Shown in pieces: positions 17,276-26,061 of a stretch of DNA of 64,000 nt. The stretch is from NCBI GenBank assembly GCA_016185395.1, contig JACPNR010000014.1:29417-93416 (forward strand), read 5' to 3'. The notes under the pieces are model-generated. The model did no database searches. It was not told the origin of the DNA and worked only from the letters and a program-made list of their open reading frames with translations. A program made the translations under genes and the position numbers. The DNA is from Candidatus Korobacter versatilis. Lineage in GTDB: Bacteria > Acidobacteriota > Terriglobia > Terriglobales > Acidobacteriaceae. The number at the start of each line of letters is the position of its first letter. Position 1 is the stretch's first letter.

Positions 17276-20186
17276 GGCTTGGTTCACAAACCGCGTGGTC
17301 ATCGGCATGGTGCTGTTCTTCGTCATCATGGCGATGTGGGAGTTCAAGTGGAAGCCGCAGTACCGGCCCTTCTACGAGAACGGCGTGGCGAGTTACCAGA
17401 AGGGCCGGTACTCTGACGCGCTCGAGGAGTTGAACCGCGCTTACTCGGTGGCGCCGAATGCGCTCGACGTGATCGTGATGCTGGGCTGGACGAACCTCAA
17501 GCTCAACCACTTTGAAGACGCGCGCTTCTACTTCGATCGCGCGCTGCGCATCGATCCCCGCACGGAAGAGGCGCAGATCGGCGCGAGTTTCGTGGCGCTC
17601 GAGACCGGGCGCGGGAAGATCGATTACGCGCTGCTGAACAAGATGCTCGGCCGTCGCGGGCAGGACCCGAACGTCCGCATCCTCGCGGCCGGCGCGCTGG
17701 TGCAGCAAGGCAAGAACCTGGAAGCGGCGGCGATCTATCAGCAGTTGCTGCACGACCGCGACTACGGCAAGGCCTCGCAGATCGCGCTCGAAGAGCTGGT
17801 CGGCAACAAAGGCTTCAATGACCCGGTGCCCTCCGTGCTGCCCGAGATCAAGCGGCCGGCGCAGACGCAAGTGCACTTCCGTTCGGCCGATGGTTCTATC
17901 TGGAGACTGAACGGGAGCACGTGGGAAAAGTTTTACGTCAACGGCATCAACCTCGGGCCGGGCGCGCCGGGCTTCTTCCCCTCGAAGCCGCCGAGCGAAG
18001 GGCTGATGTACAAGGAGTGGATCGACGACGCTTCGCGCGCCAACGCGAACGTCATCCGCCTGTACACGCTGCTGCCGCCCGGCTTCTACCGCGCCTACAA
18101 GCACTACCTGGATGGCGGCGGCAAGATGCAGTTGATGCAGCAGGTGTGGATCGGCGACCCGCCGAACAAGGACCTCTACGATCCGAAGTTCGTGGAAGAG
18201 ACCAAGGCCGAGATCCGCTACGTGATCGACGCGGTGCACGGCCACGGCGACATCCCGCCGCATCGCGCCCGCGGCAACGGCATCTACGAGAACGATATTT
18301 CCGCCAACGTGGCAGGGTATCTCTTCGGCCGCGAGCTCGAGCCTTCGGTCGCGCAGCAGACCAACGTGATCAACGGCGGCAAATCGAAGCTCGACGGCAA
18401 GTTCATCTCGGTGCAGCGCGCGACCGCGACCGAAGTGTGGTTCGCCGAGATGCTCGACTATCTCGTCGCCTACGAGTACGACACTTACAACTGGCAGCAT
18501 CCCGTGGCCATCGTCAACTGGCCGCCGATGGACCCGCTCACGCACCCCACCGAAGCGACCAACTTGGAAGAGGTGAAGTTCCGCATCCGCAAGGGTGAAC
18601 AGCTCTCCATCCCCAAGGGGCTCGAGGACGACAACGACGCCACCGCCATCGACGAAGCCAAGTACCGCGCGACTGGCGCGCTCTATGCCGGCTTCTTCGC
18701 TTCCTACCACGTGTATCCCTACTATCCCGACTTTCTGCTGCTCGACCCGCAGTACCTGAGCGCGCGTGACTCGGAAGGGTTGAACCCGGTCTACGGATAC
18801 CTGAAGGACCTGCGCGCGCACATTCCGCACGCTTTGGTCATCACCGAGTACGGCATGCCGAGCTCGATGGGGATATCGCACTTCCATCCGTATGGATGGC
18901 ACCACGGCGGGCACAACGAAGAGCAGCAAGCCCAGATCCTGGTGCGGCTGGGCAAGACCATCAAGGAGACGGGCTGCGCCGGCGGCGTGCTCTTCGAGCT
19001 GATGGACGAGTGGTACAAGCACAACTGGCTGACGGTGGACTTCGAGAGCCCCGTCGACCGCGCGAACCTGTGGCTCAACGACCTCGATCCGGAAAAGCGC
19101 TACGGCATCGTCGGCTTCCACACCAGCAACTGGAAATTGTTCACCGGTGATGCTGCCGCGTGGTCGGCGCTGCCGAAAGAGAACACGCTCTACACCTCGA
19201 GCACGGGCGCGAAGGCGTTCAACGATGGTTATGACGGCGCGCGCTCCATCCGCAGCGTGCAGGCGGCCACCGATGAGGGATACCTCTACCTGCGGCTGGC
19301 GCTCGCGTGCCTGGATTGTCCAGGGAAAGACCGCAAGAAGGACGCGAAGCCGGATTTCTCGAAGGCGATGTATGCGGTCGCCATCAACACGATGCCGTCG
19401 TCGGCGGGGATCCGCCGCTTGCCCTTCGGCGAACTCGACGTGAAGAACGGCGCGAACTTCCTCCTGCTGCTCGGTGACCCTACCGCTACGCGGCTGCTGG
19501 TCGCCGATACCTACAACCCGTACCAGGTGCTGCCGAAGCCAGGCGTACCCAACGAGACGGAGATCAGCTACCGCCGCGGCTACACGCCTTCGCTGCAGCA
19601 GCGCGGCACGTTCATGGACTTCGTGGTCGAGACGAACCGTCGCCGCTACGGCCGTGATGGCACGGCTTATCCGGGCACGCGCTACAGCCGCAGCCTGTTG
19701 CGCTACGGCAATGGCGACGCGCAGGCGGCGGACTACGACTCGCTCGCCGAGTGGTTCGTGGACTCGAAGAACAAGGCCATCGTTGCCCGCATCCCGTGGG
19801 GCAAGCTGCTGATGACCGATCCCTCGAGCCGCGTGGCGTGGTTCGGGTTCGACGGCGCGCTCAACGCGCGCACGGCGTCGAGCTCCGGGGTGGACATCAG
19901 CGTTCTCGCGTTGAAACCAGGCGGCGCGCCGGACAACCTCACCGCCATGCAAGTGGCAATGTCGTTCCCGGCGCCTGCCGGTGGGGCCCTCGCGAATCCC
20001 GCGTCGCTCGCGATGAAGCCGTGGGAGACGGTGAAACCGGAACCGTATTTCAAGAAGGCCTATTACGCGATACAGAAAGAGTTTTTGGAGGAGCACAATG
20101 CAGAACCAACTGCTCCGGACGCTCGTACTCCTGCTTTACGTGCTGTCGGTGGTCGCGCCCGTAGTGGCGGCCCCGGCGGGCGGTAA
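17265..20186 (+). CDS. membrane-anchored TPR protein with TIM-barrel glycoside hydrolase-like domain
   Basis: 973 residues. One N-terminal helix (about 10-25, VVIGMVLFFVIMAMW) would place the rest in the periplasm. TPR repeats span about 32-185 (GVASYQKGRYSDALEELNRAY, GWTNLKLNHFEDARFYFDRAL). The centre (about 215-680) reads as a TIM-barrel hydrolase: NGINLGPGAPGFFPSK, ANANVIRLYTLLPPGFYRAY, FGRELEP with Glu357 and ALVITEYGMP with Glu528. The 171-residue spacing suits the acid/base and nucleophile of clan-A hydrolases, though an Arg rather than Asn precedes the first Glu. The C-terminal region (about 690-960) looks like a beta-sandwich carbohydrate-binding module. By position it is the analogue of PgaB/BcsZ, trimming or guiding polymer. 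It overlaps the next gene by 89 bases. Confidence 0.82.
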   Translation: MKFKAWFTNRVVIGMVLFFVIMAMWEFKWKPQYRPFYENGVASYQKGRYSDALEELNRAYSVAPNALDVIVMLGWTNLKLNHFEDARFYFDRALRIDPRTEEAQIGASFVALETGRGKIDYALLNKMLGRRGQDPNVRILAAGALVQQGKNLEAAAIYQQLLHDRDYGKASQIALEELVGNKGFNDPVPSVLPEIKRPAQTQVHFRSADGSIWRLNGSTWEKFYVNGINLGPGAPGFFPSKPPSEGLMYKEWIDDASRANANVIRLYTLLPPGFYRAYKHYLDGGGKMQLMQQVWIGDPPNKDLYDPKFVEETKAEIRYVIDAVHGHGDIPPHRARGNGIYENDISANVAGYLFGRELEPSVAQQTNVINGGKSKLDGKFISVQRATATEVWFAEMLDYLVAYEYDTYNWQHPVAIVNWPPMDPLTHPTEATNLEEVKFRIRKGEQLSIPKGLEDDNDATAIDEAKYRATGALYAGFFASYHVYPYYPDFLLLDPQYLSARDSEGLNPVYGYLKDLRAHIPHALVITEYGMPSSMGISHFHPYGWHHGGHNEEQQAQILVRLGKTIKETGCAGGVLFELMDEWYKHNWLTVDFESPVDRANLWLNDLDPEKRYGIVGFHTSNWKLFTGDAAAWSALPKENTLYTSSTGAKAFNDGYDGARSIRSVQAATDEGYLYLRLALACLDCPGKDRKKDAKPDFSKAMYAVAINTMPSSAGIRRLPFGELDVKNGANFLLLLGDPTATRLLVADTYNPYQVLPKPGVPNETEISYRRGYTPSLQQRGTFMDFVVETNRRRYGRDGTAYPGTRYSRSLLRYGNGDAQAADYDSLAEWFVDSKNKAIVARIPWGKLLMTDPSSRVAWFGFDGALNARTASSSGVDISVLALKPGGAPDNLTAMQVAMSFPAPAGGALANPASLAMKPWETVKPEPYFKKAYYAIQKEFLEEHNAEPTAPDARTPALRAVGGRARSGGPGGR

Positions 20187-23100
20187 GGCGGGAGATAAAG
20201 CGAACGTCGAGGAGCTGCTCCGAAAGGCGGACCAGGCCGCGCTGGAGGGCAAGCTGAACGTGGCACGTGCCGGGTACGAGCGCGCCATGGCGGCGGGGGC
20301 CGACCTCACCACCGATTACACGCGCGCCAGCAACCTGGGCATGATCTACATGAACGGCTCGCCGCGCGACTTCAAGAAGGCGGCGCGCTGGCTGGAGATC
20401 GCGTGGAAGATGCGTCCCACCGCCGACGACACCCGGCTGGCGCTGGCGCAGGCGCTCTCCTGGAGCGGCAAGCACGATGCCGCCATCGAACATTTCCGCG
20501 CCCTGGTGAAGAAGAACCCGGACACCGCCGATTACAGCTCCGGCCTCGCCAACACGCTGTACTGGTCAGGGAAGAGCGACGAAGCCGTCGCCGTTTACGA
20601 GCGTTACCTGGAGCGCCGTCCCTCGAACCTGCCGATGCGGCTCGAGTACGCGCGTGTGCTCTCCTTCGCGCGCAAGCTCCCGGAATCCACCCTGCAGTAT
20701 CAAAGCGTCTTGCAGGCCGACCCGAACAACGTGCAGGCACAGATCGGCCTGGCGAAGATCGCTTCCTGGCAGGATGACTTCAAGGGCGCGCTCGACCGTT
20801 ACAACAAGGTCCTGAAACGCCATCCCGACCTTTACGACGCCATCGTCGGCAAGGCCTACACCATTTACTGGATGGGCGGCCGCGACCAGGAGGCCGTCGT
20901 GCTGTTCCAGGATGCGCTCAAGCGCAATCCGAACGACAAGGAAGTGCGCGCCACGCTCAAGGAGATGGGCGTGAAGAACGATGCCGGCAAGAAGGCGGCG
21001 GCGACCGAACAAGCCAAGGCGGAAACACCCGCGGTGCAGGCGCCGAAACCGGCAGCAGCGCCGGCGGAGACGGCCACAGTCCTGCAGCCGGAGACGTTCG
21101 ATTCGCACCAGCGTCCACAGGCGCGCAACGTCATTGCGGTGATGATGGAGCAGGCGCAGGCGGCGGCGGATGCGCAGAACTACGTGGAAGCCATCCACCT
21201 GTATCACGAGATCTTGCAGCGCGAGCCACGGAATACCGCGGCGATGTTGCAGATCGCGCGCGTGCTCTCCTGGTCGCGCAACTTCCAGCAGTCGGCGCAC
21301 GAATACGACCAGTTGTTGCAGATCGAGCCCGACAATATGCAGGCCCGCCTCGAGCGCGCCCGCGTGCTCTCCTGGGGAGAGAACTACGAAGCCTCGGTGG
21401 ACGAGTACAACCGCGTCATCAAGCAGGCCGAGGTGGCCAGGGCGCAACCTGCGCCGCAACCCGTCGTGAAGCCGGCGGTACAGCCGAAGCCGGTGGAGGT
21501 CGCGAAGCCGATCGAGCAACCGAAGCCGGTGGAAGTGGCGAAACCGATCGAGCAGCCGAAGCCGGTGGAAGTCGCGAACCCGGTCGAGCAGCCGAAGCCG
21601 GTGGAAGTCGCGAAGCCGATCGAGCAGCCGAAGCCGGTGGAAGTCGCGAAGCCGATCGAGCAGCCGAAGCCGGTGGAAGTCGCGAAGCCGGTCGAGCAGC
21701 CGAAGCCGGTGGAAGTGGCGAAGCCGGTCGAGCAGCCGAAGCCGGTGGAAGTGGCGAAGCCGATCGAGCAACCGAAGCCGGTGGAAGTCGCGAAGCCGGT
21801 CGAGCAGCCGAAGCCGGTAGAGGTCGCGAAGCCGATCGAGCAGCCGAAGCCGGTGGAGGTCGCGAAGCCGATCGAGCAGCCGAAGCCGGTGGAAGTGGCA
21901 AAGCCGATCGAGCAGCCAAAGCCAGTCGAAGTCGCAAAGCCGATCGAGCAGCCGAAGCCGGTTGAAGTCGCAAAGCCGATCGAGCAGCCGAAGCCAGTCG
22001 AAGTCGCAAAGCCGATCGAGCAGCCCAAGCCGGTGGAAGTGGCAAAGCCGATCGCGCAGCCCAAGCCGGTGGAAGTCGCAAAGCCGATCGCGCAGCCCAA
22101 GCCGGTGGAGGTCACCAAGCCGACCACGCCGGAACAACCGACGTCCGTGGAAGTGGCCACGACGACTACGCCCGAGCCGCAGCCGGAACCGGTCGAGCGC
22201 GCAGCGCCGGAAGTGGCTCCGGAGCCGCCGGCGACGAACATCGACGTGGTGCAGACGCGCCTCGAACTGGCGCGCGTGCTGGCGTGGTCGAAGCGCTACG
22301 GCGAATCGCTCGCGCAATTCAACGTCATCCTCCCGCCGGAGCAGAAGCCGGAGGCGAAGGACAAACCCATCCTGATCGAGAAAGCGAAAGTGCTTTCGTA
22401 CGCGCGCAACTACGAGGAAGCGGTCAAGACGTATGACGTTGCGCTCGCGCTCGATCCCTCGGACATCGACGCGCGTCTCGGCAAAGGCCAGACGCTGTAC
22501 TGGTGGGGACGCCTCGACCAGGCGGCGAACACGCTGCGCCCGCTGATGCAGGTGCAGGCGCTGACGCCGGAGACGAAGACGACCGCCGCCATCACCCTGG
22601 CAGGCGTGGAGCACAGCCGCGGCAAGAACTCGGCGGCGCTCAGCCTGCTCGACACCACGGGGACGACCAATGGCGACGCCAAGGACCTGCGCCGCGACAT
22701 CCGCGAGGGAACGCGGCCGGTGCTGCGCGTGGCTTTCGGATGGGAAGACGATCAGGAGGTGCCGGCGACCGCGCTGGTACCGCCCACGCCTCCGACTACC
22801 GTCCACCGCGAGCTGCGCTATTCCACTTCGCTCGCGTTCAACGTGACTCCCGACCTCCGCATGACGGTGGCGAACGTGGTGACGCACGGTACCACCTCGA
22901 ACCCGCTCATCGGCCAATACGGCCACTCGGCAACCTCGTTCGAGACCGAGGCCTTGCTCGACTGGCGCGCGAACTCGTGGCTGGAGATGATCGTGGGCGC
23001 GGGTGCCGGCGGCACCGGCGCAGGTTCGGCGTGTAACTTTCAGACCTTCACGCCGGCCACCTGCGAGACGTTGTTCGGTTCACCGATGGGCGACCGCACG

Positions 23101-23805
23101 ATGCAATTCGTCTACGACATCCACCCCATCATCACCAAGGGAGGGTTCCGCTTCGAGTTCGCGGCGGGGCGCCACATTGCGGACTACACTCCGCTGGCCA
23201 TCACCGCGAACGTGGTGCGGCACCGCTTTGACGTGAATGCCAGCTACAACTGGCGCAACCGCATCAACTACGGCGTGGAGTACTGGCACTCCGAGTTCTC
23301 GGTGAATTCGCCGCAGCTCCAGCCGGCGCTGGCCACCAACGAGTTCTCCACCGCCGGCAACGGAGCGGCGCTCTACGTCACGCCGACCTGGTACCGCGGC
23401 GAGCACCTCACCATCGACGGCGGCGTCCGCTGGGAGATCTTCGGTTACGACAACGGGGCGCTCGCCATCGCGCAGGCCATTGGCTCGGGCGGCTTCTTTG
23501 CCCCGAGTGAATACCAGCGCATCGCTGGCACCGGCCGCATGGTGTACGAGAAGGACCGCTTCCGCCTGGACATCCACGGCACCTTCGGGCCGCAACGGGT
23601 GACTGGCTTCAGGGCTCTGGCGCCGCCCCCCCCGGCATGGGGGACCACCGGCAGCGTGGGTACGGAGATCAGCGGCACCTTCGGCAAGTTCCGTCCCTTC
23701 ATCGCCTACGATTGGTTCGACACCGCCACCGCCGCGGGCGCGGGCCAGACGAATGGCGCTTATAAGTCGAGCTCCTTGCTGGTCGGCTTCGCTTACCGCT
23801 TCTAG
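20098..23805 (+). CDS. TPR/outer-membrane beta-barrel polysaccharide export protein (PgaA/BcsC-like)
   Basis: 1,235 residues from an ATG preceded by GGAGGA. Order: signal peptide (1-25, LVLLLYVLSVVAPVVAA), TPR blocks (about 35-300 and 345-450, for example WSGKHDAAIEHFRALVKKNP), 18 tandem 12-residue repeats of the KPVEVAKPIEQP type (about 462-677), more TPR (about 710-855), then a beta-barrel of aromatic strands (about 880-1235) ending VGFAYRF. TPR plus a C-terminal barrel is the hallmark of PgaA and BcsC, which carry polymer across the periplasm and outer membrane. The Pro-rich repeat would act as a rigid, length-variable spacer reaching through peptidoglycan. It is the last gene of the four-gene operon and is followed by a terminator. 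Confidence 0.9.
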   Translation: MQNQLLRTLVLLLYVLSVVAPVVAAPAGGKAGDKANVEELLRKADQAALEGKLNVARAGYERAMAAGADLTTDYTRASNLGMIYMNGSPRDFKKAARWLEIAWKMRPTADDTRLALAQALSWSGKHDAAIEHFRALVKKNPDTADYSSGLANTLYWSGKSDEAVAVYERYLERRPSNLPMRLEYARVLSFARKLPESTLQYQSVLQADPNNVQAQIGLAKIASWQDDFKGALDRYNKVLKRHPDLYDAIVGKAYTIYWMGGRDQEAVVLFQDALKRNPNDKEVRATLKEMGVKNDAGKKAAATEQAKAETPAVQAPKPAAAPAETATVLQPETFDSHQRPQARNVIAVMMEQAQAAADAQNYVEAIHLYHEILQREPRNTAAMLQIARVLSWSRNFQQSAHEYDQLLQIEPDNMQARLERARVLSWGENYEASVDEYNRVIKQAEVARAQPAPQPVVKPAVQPKPVEVAKPIEQPKPVEVAKPIEQPKPVEVANPVEQPKPVEVAKPIEQPKPVEVAKPIEQPKPVEVAKPVEQPKPVEVAKPVEQPKPVEVAKPIEQPKPVEVAKPVEQPKPVEVAKPIEQPKPVEVAKPIEQPKPVEVAKPIEQPKPVEVAKPIEQPKPVEVAKPIEQPKPVEVAKPIEQPKPVEVAKPIAQPKPVEVAKPIAQPKPVEVTKPTTPEQPTSVEVATTTTPEPQPEPVERAAPEVAPEPPATNIDVVQTRLELARVLAWSKRYGESLAQFNVILPPEQKPEAKDKPILIEKAKVLSYARNYEEAVKTYDVALALDPSDIDARLGKGQTLYWWGRLDQAANTLRPLMQVQALTPETKTTAAITLAGVEHSRGKNSAALSLLDTTGTTNGDAKDLRRDIREGTRPVLRVAFGWEDDQEVPATALVPPTPPTTVHRELRYSTSLAFNVTPDLRMTVANVVTHGTTSNPLIGQYGHSATSFETEALLDWRANSWLEMIVGAGAGGTGAGSACNFQTFTPATCETLFGSPMGDRTMQFVYDIHPIITKGGFRFEFAAGRHIADYTPLAITANVVRHRFDVNASYNWRNRINYGVEYWHSEFSVNSPQLQPALATNEFSTAGNGAALYVTPTWYRGEHLTIDGGVRWEIFGYDNGALAIAQAIGSGGFFAPSEYQRIAGTGRMVYEKDRFRLDIHGTFGPQRVTGFRALAPPPPAWGTTGSVGTEISGTFGKFRPFIAYDWFDTATAAGAGQTNGAYKSSSLLVGFAYRF
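21481..22128 (+). repeat. 18 tandem 36-bp coding repeats
   Basis: Direct 36-bp units without spacers, encoding KPVEVAKP(I/V)(E/A)QP in frame. The units differ mainly at synonymous sites and at Ile/Val and Glu/Ala. The first 15 are nearly uniform; the last three decay (IAQP, then TKPTT). Such arrays are prone to change in copy number by slippage or recombination. Confidence 0.95.
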
Positions 23806-23826
23806 GGCCCTAAGGAATGCGCCTAT

Positions 23827-23854
23827 GGCCTCGCCTTCGGGGCGGGGCCTTTTT
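23827..23854 (+). terminator. Rho-independent terminator of the exopolysaccharide operon
   Basis: GGCCTCGCC at 23827-23835 pairs (one G-T) with GGCGGGGCC at 23841-23849 around a TTCGG loop, followed by TTTTT. It lies 22 bases after the stop of the barrel gene and isolates the operon from the kinase gene. Confidence 0.85.
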
Positions 23855-23898
23855 CTCGCTTTGACGCTTTCCCGTAGGGGGAAATGCGGCTACACTGC

Positions 23899-26004
23899 AT
23901 GGACACTCCCGCCTTTTCCCAGGGGATTCCGGGTCCCGAGGTCGAACGACAGATGATTGGCTCGAATTTTGGCAACTACCGCATCGACGCGAAGCTCGGC
24001 GAGGGCGGCATGGGTGTGGTCTACAAGGCCACCGATACGGAGCTCGACCGCTCCGTCGCGATCAAGACATTGCTGAGTTCCGCGGACGCGGAAGCCGGTG
24101 CGCGCTTCATGCGCGAGGCGAAAGCGGCGTCGCGGCTGGCGCATCCGGCGATCATCACCATCCATCATTTCGGCATCCAGGCCGAGACGCGCTTCATCGT
24201 GATGGAATACATCGACGGCCGGACGCTGAAAAAGATCATCGACGGCAAGCCGATGCATCTGAACCAGCTCTGCGAGATCGCCATCCAGGTGGCCGACGGG
24301 TTGGCGATGGCGCATGAGCACAACGTGATCCATCGCGACATGAAGGCCGAGAACGTGATGGTCACGCCGCGCGGCCAGGTCAAGATCCTCGACTTCGGTC
24401 TGGCAAAGCTGAAAGAACCGGAGACCAAGTCCGACGACAAGACCGTTTTCCAGACGCAGGTCGGCGTGATCATGGGCACGGTCAGCCACATGGCGCCGGA
24501 GCAGGCGCTGGGCGGCGAGATCGACGCGCGCGCCGATATCTTCTCGTTCGGCGTGGTGCTGTACGAAATGTCCACCGGCCTGATGCCGTTCGATGGGGCG
24601 ACGCCGCAGGCGATGATGGCGCGCGTGCTCAACCAGGAGCCCACGCCCATCCTGAAGATCAATCCCGAGATCCCCCCGGAACTCGACCTGCTCATCACGC
24701 TGTGCCTGAAGAAAGACAAGAGCTTCCGGCCGACGGCGCAGGAAGTGCGCGACCGCCTGAAGAAGATCCAGGCTTCGCTCAGTTCCGGGCACATCGCCCA
24801 GGACATCCGCACGCAAGCCATCTCGCAAGGCATGGCGGTTGCCGCGGCCGCAGCAGCGCCCGCCCCGGTGAGCGGCATCAAGACGACGGCGGCGAAGCTG
24901 GTCTCGTCCTCGCGGATGCCGGCGACGGTGATCCAGCCGGCGCCGGGGAGTGCTCCGCGGATCGCCTCGTCCCGTTCCATCGTCACCCCGGAAGTGACGG
25001 GCGGAGCGAAGGCAACCTACTTCGCGCTAAAGAGTGCGCGCTGGGTGTGGTCGATCGCCACGCTCACCGTGCCGCTGGCGTTCATCTTTTACTTCCTCAT
25101 CTCGGGCGGCGTCATCCGCCCGCAGGTGGTGGAAGGCACGTTTCTCATGGCCTACGCCAAGGCGCTGGTGGAACCGGTGCTGCGCGTCGCCGAGAGCGTG
25201 TTCACCTTCCGCATGGTGGTGAACGGCTGGAACCTCATGCTGGTGTTGTTGACGGTGGTCGCCTTCGTGCTGCGGCAGCTCGTGATGCTTCCTTTCGTGA
25301 AGGCGGAGAACTGGGCCAAGACCAAGGTCGTGCGGGCGAAGACCGCCGCCCCGGTGGCCGTCTCCATGACCAACATGGAGCGCGCTTCGTCGCACCGCTT
25401 GACGATGCTGCGTGAGTACGCCGAGGCGAAGAAGTTCCTCTTCCAGGAGAAGCGCCATCTCGCGTTCCTCTCCATCGACGTGGTCGGCTCCACGAAGATG
25501 AAGATCGGCGAAGACAAGCTCACCATCGAGCACGCCTTTGCCGAGTACAAGAAATTCGTGGAGCGCATCCTCAAGGCGAACAACATCTGGAAGGTGGCGT
25601 GGACGCCGGACGGCATCATGTGCGCGTTCTTCACCGCGCAGGACGCGGTCAAGGCCGGGCAGGAAGTGCTTGCGGGACTGGCATGGTTCAACGACGGCAT
25701 CCATCAGTTGAAGACGTCATTCAACGTGCGCTGCGGCGTGAACGCGGGCGAGGTGGTCTTTCCCGAAGACAAGGACATGGAAGATATCTCCGACGAGGCC
25801 ATCGACGTTGCCGGACACATGCAGAAGTACGCGGCGCACGGCGCGCTCTGGCTCTCGCGCGCGGTGATGATGGAGCTCGGCGACCAGACCGGCTGGCGCG
25901 CCATCGCGGACCAGAAGGTGGATGGCCACGATTGCTTCGAGTGGCGCGCGGATGGGCAAGGCGCGGCCGTGCCGCGGGGAGCTTCCACGCCCAGCGACCA
26001 CTAG
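23899..26004 (+). CDS. Ser/Thr protein kinase fused to a degenerate class III cyclase domain
   Basis: 701 residues. The N-terminal kinase (about 20-295) has the glycine loop GEGGMGVVY, the lysine in [24 protein letters not shown] and MAPEQ, so it should be active. An Ala/Pro linker leads to two membrane helices (about 384-405 and 443-465), then a C-terminal domain (about 517-690) of the class III adenylyl/guanylyl cyclase fold: LSIDVVGST and TPDGIMCAF keep the two metal-binding Asp, but the usual N-x-x-x-R transition-state motif reads IDVAGHM. Cyclase activity is therefore doubtful. I start at the ATG at 23899 (MDTPAFSQ); 23953 is an alternative. It follows the exopolysaccharide operon behind a terminator and may control it, which is inference. 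Confidence 0.9.
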   Translation: MDTPAFSQGIPGPEVERQMIGSNFGNYRIDAKLGEGGMGVVYKATDTELDRSVAIKTLLSSADAEAGARFMREAKAASRLAHPAIITIHHFGIQAETRFIVMEYIDGRTLKKIIDGKPMHLNQLCEIAIQVADGLAMAHEHNVIHRDMKAENVMVTPRGQVKILDFGLAKLKEPETKSDDKTVFQTQVGVIMGTVSHMAPEQALGGEIDARADIFSFGVVLYEMSTGLMPFDGATPQAMMARVLNQEPTPILKINPEIPPELDLLITLCLKKDKSFRPTAQEVRDRLKKIQASLSSGHIAQDIRTQAISQGMAVAAAAAAPAPVSGIKTTAAKLVSSSRMPATVIQPAPGSAPRIASSRSIVTPEVTGGAKATYFALKSARWVWSIATLTVPLAFIFYFLISGGVIRPQVVEGTFLMAYAKALVEPVLRVAESVFTFRMVVNGWNLMLVLLTVVAFVLRQLVMLPFVKAENWAKTKVVRAKTAAPVAVSMTNMERASSHRLTMLREYAEAKKFLFQEKRHLAFLSIDVVGSTKMKIGEDKLTIEHAFAEYKKFVERILKANNIWKVAWTPDGIMCAFFTAQDAVKAGQEVLAGLAWFNDGIHQLKTSFNVRCGVNAGEVVFPEDKDMEDISDEAIDVAGHMQKYAAHGALWLSRAVMMELGDQTGWRAIADQKVDGHDCFEWRADGQGAAVPRGASTPSDH

Positions 26005-26016
26005 ACAGGACAAGTA

Positions 26017-26053
26017 AAAGGGGCCGTCCGCATTGCGGACGGCCCCTTTATTG
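26017..26053. terminator. bidirectional terminator between convergent genes
   Basis: GGGGCCGTCCGC and GCGGACGGCCCC form a 12-bp stem with an ATT-type loop, flanked by AAAA on one side and TTTA on the other. It can serve both the kinase gene (plus) and the DUF4097 gene (minus). Confidence 0.85.
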
Positions 26054-26061
26054 CTGCTGGC

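Noticed and set aside
17199..20096. 965-aa frame on the minus strand across the TPR/hydrolase gene
   Set aside because: Low-complexity His/Arg/Val/Leu-rich translation typical of antisense frames in GC-rich DNA; the plus-strand gene has clear domains and coupled neighbours.
21481..22128. 36-bp direct repeats considered as a CRISPR array
   Set aside because: There are no unique spacers between repeats; the units are contiguous, in frame and encode a Pro-rich linker. No cas genes are nearby.
20566..22926. 786-aa minus-strand frame with LRLLDRL repeats
   Set aside because: This is the antisense reading of the 36-bp coding repeats and TPR region; repeats keep all frames open and the plus-strand protein has a signal peptide and barrel.
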